The notes: a model not told the origin generated them from the sequence alone. 10,173 nucleotides of DNA from Planctomycetota bacterium (GCA_013821615.1 JACDGQ010000076.1:1-10173); one strand, 5' to 3'. Positions 1 to 7,565 are shown, counted from the first letter of the stretch. Numbers and translations: made by a program.

Positions 1-4
1 CAGC

Positions 5-53
5 TGGTAGAGTACGGATCGTCCGCATCTGGCGGACGATCCGTGCCCTACCA
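5..53. repeat. Long near-perfect inverted repeat (hairpin) at left edge
   Basis: Arms 5-26 and 32-53 pair over 22 positions with one A-C mismatch and one G-U pair, around a 5-base loop (ATCTG). It is followed by no T-tract, so a classical intrinsic terminator is not well supported. It could end transcription of a gene left of the window, or be a dispersed palindromic (REP-like) element. Only one copy lies in this window, so the two cannot be separated here. Confidence 0.6.
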
Positions 54-121
54 CGTTCCACCGCTGGTCCGCACCGTACCCCAGTGAGCGGGTCGCGCTG
101 CGCCTGTGCGGCTGGTTCTTG

Positions 122-139
122 CGTCCAGCGGTCTGGACG
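122..139 (+). promoter_or_regulatory. Small hairpin in the leader of the CAP-domain gene
   Basis: CGTCCAG (122-128) and CTGGACG (133-139) form a perfect 7-bp stem with a CGGT loop. A second palindrome, GGCCGG-A-CCGGCC, lies at 168-180. Both fall between the left-edge hairpin and the ATG at 209. In GC-rich DNA short palindromes are common, and no function is proven; an operator or leader structure is possible. Confidence 0.25.
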
Positions 140-208
140 GACGCTTGGCCTGCTGATTCCCGCTTCCGGCCGGACCGGCCTGGTCGACGTGGAATGCTGG
201 AGGCAGCC

Positions 209-1600
209 ATGACGATCCGCCCGCTCCGCATCAGCCCCCGGCACTGCGCCGCCGCGCTGGGACTGCTGCTCGCCAGCGCTGCGGGCGCGGCGGCCGAGGT
301 CTATCAGGCACCCGACGCCGAACCGACGCCGGCCGAGACGCTGATCCTCGAGCTGATGAACCGCTTCCGCGCCGATCCGGCTGCCGAGGCGGATTTCATC
401 GTCGCGCATTACGGCAAACCGAACGGCATCTTCGGCAGCGCCGACACCGCGATGTTCCTCAAGGAGGTCAAAGCACTCAAGCCGATGCCGCCGGTGGTCA
501 TGAACCTCGCGCTGCTCGATGCGGCGCGCAAACACTCCTTTTACATGATCCAGAACGGCCTCGGCCACGTCGAGGAGCCGGGCAAGCCCGGCTTTAGCGG
601 CGCGTCGCCCTGGGATCGCATGAAGCTCGCCGGCTACCAGGGCGGGGGCGGCGGCGAGAACGCCTTCGTCGGCGCGCAGGGTCCGCTCGACAGCCATGTG
701 CGCTTCATCGTCGATGACGGTGCGGGCCCGGGTGGCATGCAGCCCGGGCGCGGCCACCGCGCGAACATGATCGGCAGCTTCCGCGAGGTCGGCCCCGGTG
801 CCGTACCGAATGGGCGCGGGCTGTCGGTGACCCATGATCTCAGCAGTCGCGGTGCCGCGCGTTTGGTCGGTGGCGTGGTCTACATCGATCTCGACGATGA
901 CAAATTCTACAGCATGGGCGAAGGCAAGGACGGCGTGCTCATCACCGCCAGCGACGGCAGCCACGCCACCACCTGGAGCAGCGGCGGCTACGCGCTCGAA
1001 CTCAAATCCGCCGGGCCGATCTCCCTCAAGGCCGAATACCACGGCCAGCAATTCACCAAGACCTTTCCCGCCGCAGCGGACAACATCGGCTTCTCGTGGG
1101 TGATCGCGCCGCAGGTCGAAACTGAATTGTGCGACAAGCTGCTCGCAGCGCTCGCCAAGGATGCCGACGCCGCCAGTCCAGCGCACACCAAGGCCGCGAT
1201 CGCCCTGGCGGTCGCCGCTCCCGGCCTGCTCGTCGACGCGGCGCACCGCGACCAGGTCAAGGCTGCGCTCGGCGACACCGGCGACCAGCTCGCCGCCGCC
1301 CAGGCGGACGTGCGCAGCGGCTTCGCAGGTGACGCGGTGGCGATGCGCAAGCTGCTCGCCGACCATGGCAGGACCTACCGCGGCACCGCTGCCGCCGCCT
1401 GGTTTGCGGAGGCCGAGGTCGCTTTCAACGCCAGCCAGTCGGTGCAGGGCTTTCTCAAGCAGGCAGTCGCCGTGAAGCCCGCCCCCAGCGCCGCGCGCGA
1501 TCTCATCAAGCAGCTCGAAGGTGCGCGCGAGGCGCTGCGTTTCGGTGAATTCAGCGGGCGCCTCGCAGGCTTGGTCGCGCGGGTGCGGAGCGGCGCCTAG
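209..1600 (+). CDS. Secreted CAP/SCP-domain protein with calcium-loop domain
   Basis: Predicted exported protein of 463 aa. I chose the ATG at 209 because GGAGG lies 5 bases upstream (199-203) and a clean signal peptide follows (basic start, hydrophobic 14-24, Ala-rich cleavage region near 25-30); a TTG 90 bases upstream in the same frame would bury it. Residues about 43-215 form a CAP (SCP/PR-1) domain: NLALLDAARKHS with His109, SPWDRMKLAGY, EN at 150-151, and GHRANMIGSFREVG with His183 and Glu193, matching the family's His/Glu cavity. Residues 223-290 look like an SdrD/Cna-B-like beta domain opening with an EF-hand-like loop (Asp227, Asp229, Asp231, Glu238). The last 170 residues are Ala-rich, probably helical and unassigned. 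Bacterial CAP proteins are mostly uncharacterised; an envelope or extracellular role is inferred. It is likely monocistronic, with 238 bases to the next gene. Confidence 0.85.
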   Translation: MTIRPLRISPRHCAAALGLLLASAAGAAAEVYQAPDAEPTPAETLILELMNRFRADPAAEADFIVAHYGKPNGIFGSADTAMFLKEVKALKPMPPVVMNLALLDAARKHSFYMIQNGLGHVEEPGKPGFSGASPWDRMKLAGYQGGGGGENAFVGAQGPLDSHVRFIVDDGAGPGGMQPGRGHRANMIGSFREVGPGAVPNGRGLSVTHDLSSRGAARLVGGVVYIDLDDDKFYSMGEGKDGVLITASDGSHATTWSSGGYALELKSAGPISLKAEYHGQQFTKTFPAAADNIGFSWVIAPQVETELCDKLLAALAKDADAASPAHTKAAIALAVAAPGLLVDAAHRDQVKAALGDTGDQLAAAQADVRSGFAGDAVAMRKLLADHGRTYRGTAAAAWFAEAEVAFNASQSVQGFLKQAVAVKPAPSAARDLIKQLEGAREALRFGEFSGRLAGLVARVRSGA

Positions 1601-1616
1601 TCGCCATGCGAAATTG

Positions 1617-1648
1617 GTGCGGGGGTGCGAGGTGCGGAGTGCGGAGTG
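1617..1648. repeat. Short degenerate heptamer tandem repeat
   Basis: Four consecutive units, GTGCGGGG, GTGCGAG, GTGCGGA and GTGCGGA, then a broken GTG, sit just after the CAP gene stop. The array is strongly purine-rich (G) on the + strand. The rest of the 238-base gap (1601-1838) has no gene I can support. TATCCT at 1805-1810 is a possible -10 box for the next gene, but no good -35 is found at the correct distance. Confidence 0.45.
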
Positions 1649-1838
1649 ACAGTGGGAATGGGTGAGACCCACAGGCGTACGGCTGCTGGTGGTACGACAA
1701 GCAGGGTCATGCCGTGAAAGGGTAATCCTCACGGTCACACCGCACTTCTCACCCAATCTTCCGCAGCGGTCAAAAGCTTGGTCAGCGCCCATCCGTCGCT
1801 ACCGTATCCTTTCCATTACATCCCACACCCGAGGTCCC

Positions 1839-2924
1839 ATGTCCATGCTCCGTCCGCTCCTGCTCGCCGCCCTGGTCGCCGTCGCCGGTTCGGGCGCCGC
1901 CGCCGAGAAGCACTTCGTCTACGTCTCCGGCGACAGTCCGACGGTGGTGTGCTTCGTGCTGAACGAGACCACCGGCGCTCTGACCCCGGCCAGCGTTACT
2001 GAGAAAGTCGGCAAGGGGCCGTCGTGGCTGGCCTGGTCGCCCGACCATCACGTCATGTACGCGGTGATCGAAGGCGAGAGCAAGGTCGCCGCGTTCGCGA
2101 TCGCCAAGGCCGACGGTGCGCTGACCAGGATCAACGACGTGCCCGCCGCCGGCAACGGCCCCTGCCACGTGGTCGTGCATCCCTCGGGCAAGTGGGTGTT
2201 CGTCGCCAACTACGGCAGCGGCCACGTCGGTGTGCTGCCGGTGCGCGCCGATGGCGGCCTCGAGGTCGCGACCCAGACCCTGCAGCCCGGCGTGAACGCG
2301 CACCAGGTGGTCTGCGACCCCGCCGGCGCCTTCGTGTTCGTGCCGCTCAAGGGCAGCGACTTCGTCGCGCAGTACCGCTTCGACGCGACCACCGGCACGC
2401 TGACGCCGAACGACCCGGCGGTGGTCAAGCTCCCGGCCGGCGCCGGTCCGCGCCACATGGCCTTCGCGCCGTCAATGAAGTACGCCTATGTCATCAACGA
2501 ACTGGGCGGCACGATGACCCGCTTCACCTACGACTCGGCGACCGGCCTGCTCTCCGCGCCGGCCACGGTCAGCACGCTGCCCGCCGGCTTCACCGGCAAG
2601 AACACCACCGCCGAGGTCTGGGTCTCGGGCAATGGTGCCCACGTCTACGGCACCAACCGCGGCCACGACAGCGTCGCGCTCTTCTCGGCCGCGGCCGCGA
2701 CGGGCGAGCTCACCGCGACCGGCCACGAGACCGCGGCCGGCGAGATCAAGCAGCCGCGCGGCTTCTGCCTCGATCCGAGCGGCCGCTTCGCCTACGTGGC
2801 CAGCCAGAAAGCCGACTACGTCACCAGTTTCAGCGTCGATGCGAAGACCGGGGCCTTCACCAAGCTCGCCACCACCAAGGTCCCGGCCGGTCCCGCCTTC
2901 GTCGGGGTGATGCCGGCGCCGTGA
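1839..2924 (+). CDS. Exported beta-propeller lactonase (6-phosphogluconolactonase/YbhE-like)
   Basis: 361 aa, member of the lactonase beta-propeller family (Pfam Lactonase, Pgl/YbhE type), which hydrolyses 6-phosphogluconolactone or other lactones. Start ATG 1839 follows GAGG (1831-1834); the ATG at 1845 is a less likely alternative. Residues 1-22 are a signal peptide (Arg5, hydrophobic core, AAA-E junction), so the enzyme should act outside the cytoplasm. Repeating blades carry the family pattern: DSPTVVCFVLNETTGALTP (32-50), GNGPCHVVVHPSGKWVFVAN (105-124), GAGPRHMAFAP with YAYVINEL (201-222), NRGHDSVALF (273-282) and QPRGFCLDPSGRFAYVAS (305-322). Length fits the family (E. coli Pgl is 331 aa and cytosolic). 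The export signal argues against the classical pentose phosphate step, whose substrate is intracellular, and for a different sugar lactone or a binding role. No pathway partners are adjacent. Confidence 0.85.
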   Translation: MSMLRPLLLAALVAVAGSGAAAEKHFVYVSGDSPTVVCFVLNETTGALTPASVTEKVGKGPSWLAWSPDHHVMYAVIEGESKVAAFAIAKADGALTRINDVPAAGNGPCHVVVHPSGKWVFVANYGSGHVGVLPVRADGGLEVATQTLQPGVNAHQVVCDPAGAFVFVPLKGSDFVAQYRFDATTGTLTPNDPAVVKLPAGAGPRHMAFAPSMKYAYVINELGGTMTRFTYDSATGLLSAPATVSTLPAGFTGKNTTAEVWVSGNGAHVYGTNRGHDSVALFSAAAATGELTATGHETAAGEIKQPRGFCLDPSGRFAYVASQKADYVTSFSVDAKTGAFTKLATTKVPAGPAFVGVMPAP

Positions 2925-3076
2925 GCGCCGTGGGCGTTATGAGCCGGCGGCCGGTGCTCCAGGTGGGGCCCGGAAGCGCGGGGCCTTGCGCGGCGATCGG
3001 CATGCGGCTTCGCGCCGCACGCGCCGGACGATTGCCCCTATGCATGCGGATGAGGCGCTTAAGCTCCCGCGGACCT

Positions 3077-3150
3077 GACCCCGTAGCTCAGCTGGATAGA
3101 GCGTTGGTTTCCTAAACCGAAGGTCGCGTGTTCGAATCTCGCCGGGGTCG
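3077..3150 (+). tRNA. tRNA-Arg (anticodon CCU, reads AGG)
   Basis: A full cloverleaf can be drawn. The 7-bp acceptor stem (3077-3083 with 3143-3149) is perfect. The D arm is 3086-3102. The anticodon arm is 3104-3120 with loop TTCCTAA and anticodon CCT at 3111-3113. The variable loop is AGGTC and the T loop TTCGAAT is 3131-3137. The discriminator base is G3150 and no CCA is encoded. The T stem holds one T-T mismatch (3129/3139), and the anticodon stem has one G-T wobble. Arg-CCU genes are frequent integration targets, but no integrase or second copy of the 3' end is seen here. Confidence 0.95.
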
Positions 3151-3156
3151 ATCTTC

Positions 3157-3191
3157 CAGGAACCGCGGCCCCCGCCGCGGTTCCTGCTTTT
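3157..3191 (+). terminator. Intrinsic terminator of the tRNA-Arg gene
   Basis: A perfect 13-bp GC-rich stem (3157-3169 with 3174-3186, CCCC loop) is followed by CTTTT. It begins six bases after the tRNA 3' end, so it most likely ends the tRNA transcript and insulates the downstream regulator. Confidence 0.85.
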
Positions 3192-3393
3192 CGTGACCGC
3201 GGCTCGTGCCTGCGCCCCTGCACGCGCGCGATCCCTGAACGCAGCATGCATCCCCCCCCTGGGAGCGACCCCCAGGCTGGTTGCGACGTCTGGTACCTGG
3301 CTGAGGACGCCGCACATCGGCTGCATGCGTGCGGTGCGCGGGCGAACGGCCCAGGCGCATTCGCGCCGCTGCAACGCCGCGCCGTCCTCCCGG

Positions 3394-3429
3394 TACCTTT
3401 GACCATCATTGCCTACCTTTGACAAAGGT
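3394..3429. promoter_or_regulatory. Probable operator of the GntR/LacI-type regulator
   Basis: ACCTTTG-A-CAAAGGT at 3415-3429 is a perfect 15-base palindrome. TACCTTTGAC occurs at 3394-3403 and again at 3414-3423, exactly 20 bases (about two helical turns) apart; the upstream copy has only the left half-site. Each copy contains a TTGAC(C/A) hexamer resembling a -35 box (3399-3404, 3419-3424). The site ends 12 bases before the regulator's ATG and overlaps the weak ribosome-binding sequence AAAGGTG. This is the arrangement expected of an autorepressor operator; binding itself is inferred. No further copy of ACCTTTGA was noticed ahead of other genes in the window. Confidence 0.6.
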
Positions 3430-3441
3430 GCTCCGTCGCCC

Positions 3442-4533
3442 ATGCCTGCCCTCCGCCACCGCCGCACCCTTCCCGAGGCCACCGCCGCCCTCGCCGCCCT
3501 GTGCCGCAAGTTCGGTACCGGGAAGAAGCTGCCCACCCACCTCGAACTGATGCGGCGCGTTGGCGCCTCGGAACGCACCGTGCTGGAGGCCCTCGCTGCC
3601 TTGCAGCGCGCCGGGCGGGTCGAACGCCGTAACGGGGTCGGGACCTTCGTCCTGGATGCACCTGCGGGGGACGCGGGCGGCCGGCCGCTGCTGCCCGCTG
3701 TCGACGCGGGGCTGATCGTCGCGGTCGCGCGTCCCGACCGCTCCTTCTTCGACCACTGCCTCCAGGCCCTGCACCGCGAGGCTGGCAGCGCCGGCCTGAC
3801 CCTGGTCAGCCGGCTGCTGGCCGAGGGGGAGGACGCAGGGGTGGTCCTGCCGCCGCGCAGTCAGCGACCGCGCGGCTTCCTGCTCTTCCGGCGCGACCTC
3901 GAGCCGCTGGCGGTGCGCCTGCAGCAGGCCGGCCAACGCGTGGTGCTGGTCGGGTCGGTGCTGGCCGGGACGGCAGCGCGCGTGCCCAGTGTGGCCGGCG
4001 ACCATGAGCGGGGTGGGCTGCTCGCCACCCGCCACCTGCTCGCGCTCGGGCACCGCCGTGTGGCCTTCCTCGGCGACGCCGACGTCGAGCGCACACGCCG
4101 CTGGCGTGGCCACCAGCGTGCCCTGGACGAGCTCGGCCAGACGGTCACAGCCGTGCGCTTCGGCCCGGCCGAGCTCGCCGCGTGGCAGGCCGACCCGCGC
4201 CGCGCGGCGCGCGTATGCCGAGCGGCGGACGGGCCGACGGCCTTTGCGGTGTGGAACGACCATCAGGCCGCGCTGCTCCTTGGCGTGCTGGCGCGTGCCG
4301 GCATCGCGGTACCGGCGGAGGTCTCGGTGATCGGCTACGACAACCTGCCCTTCGCCGCGTTGCTCCAGCCTGCACTCACGACCATCGACCAGCTGCTCGA
4401 TGAGCAGGTCGAACTCGCACTCGCGCTGCTGCTCGGTCCGCCGCCGCCAGCGGACACCCTGCCTGTGATCGTCGCCGCGCCGACGCTGGTCGCACGCGCC
4501 TCGTGCGCGCCGCCGCCGCGCGCTGCGCGCTGA
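3442..4533 (+). CDS. GntR-type HTH / LacI-type sensor transcriptional regulator
   Basis: 363 aa transcription factor. Residues 8-72 form a winged helix of the GntR kind: LPTHLELMRRVGASERTVLEAL, then AGRVERRNGVGTFV (positions 30-51 and 57-70). Residues 88-355 form a periplasmic-binding-protein-like sensor as in LacI/GalR proteins, with ATRHLLALGHRRVAFLGD (195-212), AVWNDHQA (269-276) and the signature VSVIGYDNLPFA...PALTTID (295-316). Regulators of this build usually respond to sugars. ATG 3442 is chosen because the HTH begins soon after; an upstream TTG at 3409 would start inside the operator palindrome. The Shine-Dalgarno sequence is weak (AAAGGTG, 11 bases away), so translation may be low. 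It is followed after 64 bases by the large secreted protein, the likeliest regulated gene. The effector is unknown. Confidence 0.9.
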   Translation: MPALRHRRTLPEATAALAALCRKFGTGKKLPTHLELMRRVGASERTVLEALAALQRAGRVERRNGVGTFVLDAPAGDAGGRPLLPAVDAGLIVAVARPDRSFFDHCLQALHREAGSAGLTLVSRLLAEGEDAGVVLPPRSQRPRGFLLFRRDLEPLAVRLQQAGQRVVLVGSVLAGTAARVPSVAGDHERGGLLATRHLLALGHRRVAFLGDADVERTRRWRGHQRALDELGQTVTAVRFGPAELAAWQADPRRAARVCRAADGPTAFAVWNDHQAALLLGVLARAGIAVPAEVSVIGYDNLPFAALLQPALTTIDQLLDEQVELALALLLGPPPPADTLPVIVAAPTLVARASCAPPPRAAR

Positions 4534-4597
4534 CGTCGTACCCACCACTTCCATCGCCTTTTTCACCGCCCCCCGTTCGCCGCCTCCTGGAGCCGCC

Positions 4598-6934
4598 ATG
4601 TCCTGCCCCGCCGCCGCCCTGCTGCTCCTGCTCACTGCGCTGCTGCGCGGCGGCCCGCTCGCCGCGGTCGAACCGCCGCTCGACACCCTGGCCTTCGGCG
4701 TCGTTGCCGACGAGCAGCGCCACCACCTGGTGGACGTGCGCAGCGAGATCATCCGCGGCGGCGCCGATCAGCCCGCGCGCCGCCTGCTGCCCAACGCGCC
4801 GGCCGCCTGGGATGGCGGCACGCTGGCCTTCACCCTGGCCTGCGATGGCACGCGTCAGACCTATGTGACCGCGACCTTCTGGGGCGGCGACGCCGGCGAG
4901 GAGCTCGGGCGGCTGACCTTGTTCTGCGCCGGCAAGCAGGTCGGCTACCGTCACCTCGGCGACGTCGACCAGCTCGACATCGCCGGCGACGAACCCGCCT
5001 GCCCCGGGCGCTTCTTTCACGTCACCCTGCCGCTGCCCGCGGCGCTGACCGCAGGCCAGCAGCAGGTCGCGCTGGAGATCCGCGCCTCAGGCCGCATCTG
5101 GGGCTACGGCACGAATTGGGAGCAGTACCAGAAGCCGCTCGCCCAGCCCACGCGCGGCATCTACCGCATCGCCAGCCACACCGACCCCTGCTTCACGCCG
5201 CCCGCCGACCTGCCGGCGCCGGTCGCCACCACGCCGCCGCTGCGCCAGGCGCCGGGGGCGGAGGTCATGGATCAGCTCAAGCAGCGCGTCGATGCCGAGC
5301 TGGCGAAGCAGCTGCGCGATGCCCATCCGCCCGGACAGCTCGCCATGCAGTTCCTCGCCGAGGGCTGGCACGTCGCGTGGTGCTCCGCGTTCCAGCGTCC
5401 GGCGGTGGTCGAGCGGGTGTGCGCCGGCGGCGACGAACTCTACCGCCGTTTCCGTGCCGATGCGAAGATCGCCGAAGCGGACCCGCAGGTCTACAACGCC
5501 GAGTGGCTGGGCCTGGGTCCGGCGGGCAACGCCATCCGCCTGCTGCACGCGCCGCTCGCTGGCCACCTGGACGAGACTTTCGATGACGGCGCCGGTGGGC
5601 ATCCGGTGCGGCGCGCGGCGTGGGCGCAGATGCTGCGCGCCAGCGTCGAGTGGCACCGCCGGCACCGCCGCCAGTACACCAACCAGTCGATGATCAACGA
5701 CCTCTACCTGTACCTCGCCAACCGCGGCGTGGCCGCGCTCGATCCGGCGCAGGCCCTGCCCGAGGCGGCGGCGCGGCGCTACCTCTACGAGTCGCTCGGT
5801 CTGCAGCCGTGGCTGGGCAGCGACAACGACCAGGGCGGCGAGCGCCCGCTGGGCGACCACTACCTGCAGATCACCGCCAAGGGCCTGACCCGCGAGCTGG
5901 GCTATGTCGGCTACTACGGCGAGGTGTTGGACTGGGCCGCTCACATCTTCAACGCCACGCGCGAGCCCGGCACCGGGCGGGATGGCGATCCGCGCCTGCA
6001 GGCGCAGTTGCAGAAGCTGACGGCGGCGCGCGCGCTGTTCCGCTATCCCGCGCTGGACGCCGACGGCAACCGCGCGATGCGCATCGAGACCGTGGTCGGT
6101 TGGCGCGACACCCACTACCCGGGCGATGTCACCTATGGCGAGCGCGCCGGCTGGGAGGGCTCGGCGCTCTACGCCGCGGCGAGCGCACCCGATGCGGCGG
6201 CGATCGGTATCGCGCAGCAGCTCTTCGCCGACCACCAGTTCTTCCGCACCGTCGCCGACGAGATGAAGGAGAAGAGCCTGCGCGTCACGCGCACTCTGCT
6301 GCACATCCCCGACGAGTATGCCGCGTTGTCCGCGCTGCCGCCGAGCGCGCTGCGCCTGCCCATGACCCCCGGCCAGGGCGACGTGGCCTGGAGCGACGAG
6401 GAGGATGGCGTGGTCGCCGTCCACCATGGCGCCGAGGTGTTCTATGCCTCGCTGTACTGGCGTGCGCGCTACGCGGTCAACTTCCTGGCGCGGGTGCATC
6501 TGGTCGACCCCCGCGGCGAGCGCATCGCGACCGTGCGCGAGGACGTGCGGTTCACCCCGGACGGCCACGACTACACGCGCCCCGACTGGGTGAACATGGG
6601 CTTCGGCAACGGCGGCCTGCGCTATCCAGGCGATCTGCATTCCGCGTTCGCCGGCGAGAAGCAGCCGATCGCCCTGGTGCCGCCCGGCGACAGGTTCAGC
6701 CCGGGCCAGGAGCACCCCGCCGCCGGCAAGGGCGACTTCTACGTGCTGCGCTACGGCGACTACCTGATCAGCATGAACTGCACGGTCGGCAAGAGCTTCG
6801 CCCTGCCGGCACCGGCGGGGGTGGCGAGCGCGCCGGAGCTGATCAGCGCGACGATCGTCAGCTTCGAAAAACCGCTGGTGGTCGGCCCGCGCAGCACGGT
6901 GATCCTGTATTTGGGCAAGGCCGCTGCGCCTTGA
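4598..6934 (+). CDS. Large secreted protein, probable carbohydrate-active enzyme of unknown family
   Basis: 778 aa with a signal peptide (hydrophobic 7-16, cleavage near LAA-V at 21-24). The ATG has GGAG 5 bases upstream (4589-4592). I do not recognise a named family. Residues 25-200 look like a beta-sandwich (TYVTATFWGGDAGEELGRL, RGIYRIASHTDP). Residues 220-580 are mostly helical, with conserved-looking aromatic and acidic stretches: RRQYTNQSMINDLYLYLANR (357-376), WLGSDNDQGGERPLGDHYL (405-423), ELGYVGYYGEVLDW (433-446), and GWRDTHYPGDVTYGERAGWEG (501-521). Residues 595-775 look like a second beta domain (VVAVHHGAEVFYASLYWRARYAVNF). Helical barrel plus beta-sandwich recalls heparinase-like lyases and alpha/alpha-toroid glycoside hydrolases, but this is inferred from pattern only. 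The neighbouring sugar-type regulator supports polysaccharide or glycoside processing outside the cell. It ends facing apt. Confidence 0.7.
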   Translation: MSCPAAALLLLLTALLRGGPLAAVEPPLDTLAFGVVADEQRHHLVDVRSEIIRGGADQPARRLLPNAPAAWDGGTLAFTLACDGTRQTYVTATFWGGDAGEELGRLTLFCAGKQVGYRHLGDVDQLDIAGDEPACPGRFFHVTLPLPAALTAGQQQVALEIRASGRIWGYGTNWEQYQKPLAQPTRGIYRIASHTDPCFTPPADLPAPVATTPPLRQAPGAEVMDQLKQRVDAELAKQLRDAHPPGQLAMQFLAEGWHVAWCSAFQRPAVVERVCAGGDELYRRFRADAKIAEADPQVYNAEWLGLGPAGNAIRLLHAPLAGHLDETFDDGAGGHPVRRAAWAQMLRASVEWHRRHRRQYTNQSMINDLYLYLANRGVAALDPAQALPEAAARRYLYESLGLQPWLGSDNDQGGERPLGDHYLQITAKGLTRELGYVGYYGEVLDWAAHIFNATREPGTGRDGDPRLQAQLQKLTAARALFRYPALDADGNRAMRIETVVGWRDTHYPGDVTYGERAGWEGSALYAAASAPDAAAIGIAQQLFADHQFFRTVADEMKEKSLRVTRTLLHIPDEYAALSALPPSALRLPMTPGQGDVAWSDEEDGVVAVHHGAEVFYASLYWRARYAVNFLARVHLVDPRGERIATVREDVRFTPDGHDYTRPDWVNMGFGNGGLRYPGDLHSAFAGEKQPIALVPPGDRFSPGQEHPAAGKGDFYVLRYGDYLISMNCTVGKSFALPAPAGVASAPELISATIVSFEKPLVVGPRSTVILYLGKAAAP

Positions 6935-6968
6935 GGCTGCGTCGCGAACGACAGGCGGAGGTCAACGC

Positions 6969-7007
6969 GACCCGAGGAAGCCCGTCGCGAGAAACGAGTC
7001 TCGGGTC
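6969..7007. terminator. Inverted repeat between convergent genes, possible terminator
   Basis: GACCCGAG (6969-6976) pairs with CTCGGGTC (7000-7007) across a 23-base loop, in the 81-base gap between the convergent 778-aa protein gene and apt. Position suits a shared terminator, but there is no T-tract on either side and the loop is large, so this is weak. Confidence 0.3.
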
Positions 7008-7015
7008 TGCCGCCG

Positions 7016-7528
7016 TCAGGTGTACGTCACCACGCTGAATACCTTCCCCCCGATCCTTTTCCCACCGCCGAGGAATGCGAGGTCGATGAGGAAGGCCGAA
7101 CCGACGATCTGCCCGCCGACCTTGGTGACCAAGGTGATCGCCGCTTCCATGGTGCCGCCGGTGGCGAGCACGTCGTCGACCATCAGCACGCGGTCGGCGC
7201 TGGTCACCGAGTCCTCGTGGATCTCGACGGTGTCGGTGCCGTACTCCAGGCCGTAGCTCTGCTTGATCGACTTCCACGGCAGCTTGCCGGGCTTGCGGAT
7301 GGGCACGAAGCCGGCGCCAAGCTGCAGGGCCACCGCCGGGGCGATGATGAAACCGCGGCTCTCGATGCCCACCACCTTGGTGATGCCCAGGCCCTGGTGC
7401 GCTGCGCTGATCGTTGCGATCGCCTGCGCCAGCGCCTGCGGATGGCCCAGCAGGGGGGTGATGTCCTTGAACATGATGCCCTTCTTGGGGAAGTCGGGCA
7501 CGTCGCGGATCAGGGTGCGCAGGTCCAT
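7016..7528 (-). CDS. apt: Adenine phosphoribosyltransferase
   Basis: 170 aa cytosolic purine-salvage enzyme, converting adenine and PRPP to AMP and pyrophosphate. The PRPP-binding motif VLMVDDVLATGGT is at 115-127. Other Apt hallmarks are PDFPKKGIMFKDITPLL (11-27), GIESRGFIIAPAVAL (54-68) and the loop RKPGKLPW (78-85). Length matches the family (E. coli Apt 183 aa). I chose ATG at 7528 because MDLRTLIRDVPDFP is the normal Apt beginning and GGAG lies 8 bases upstream; longer in-frame starts add an Arg-rich, non-conserved leader. It is divergent from tatA and convergent with the 778-aa protein gene, so it is probably transcribed alone. Confidence 0.97.
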   Translation of the reverse strand: MDLRTLIRDVPDFPKKGIMFKDITPLLGHPQALAQAIATISAAHQGLGITKVVGIESRGFIIAPAVALQLGAGFVPIRKPGKLPWKSIKQSYGLEYGTDTVEIHEDSVTSADRVLMVDDVLATGGTMEAAITLVTKVGGQIVGSAFLIDLAFLGGGKRIGGKVFSVVTYT

Positions 7529-7565
7529 GGTCGTCACTCCGGTGGCGGCGCAGGCTAGAGCGTCA

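Noticed and set aside
119..208. TTG start adding 30 residues to the CAP protein
   Set aside because: It would place the signal peptide internally; the ATG at 209 has a strong, well-spaced GGAGG.
1766..1783. GGTCAAAAGC upstream of the lactonase as a second operator for the regulator
   Set aside because: It shares only TTTGACC with the half-site on the opposite strand and lacks the palindrome.
3003..3019. TGCGGC-TTCGC-GCCGCA hairpin after the lactonase gene as a terminator
   Set aside because: The stem is only 6 bp, there is no T-tract, and such palindromes are frequent at this GC content.
2024..3115. + strand open frame of 363 codons overlapping the lactonase in another frame
   Set aside because: The product is Arg-rich and runs into the tRNA gene. 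The lactonase frame carries the family motifs.
3077..3150. tRNA-Arg(CCU) as the attachment site of an integrated element
   Set aside because: No integrase gene, no repeated 3' tRNA fragment and no composition change were seen nearby.
3406..4752. Long - strand open frame of 448 codons opposite the regulator
   Set aside because: The opposite strand encodes a clear GntR/LacI-type regulator; this frame shows no recognisable motif.
5087..6715. Long - strand open frame of 542 codons opposite the 778-aa secreted protein gene
   Set aside because: It is a mirror of the real gene in GC-rich DNA. Its translation is low-complexity Arg/Ala/Gly/Val-rich with no domain or signal, while the + frame has a Shine-Dalgarno sequence and signal peptide.
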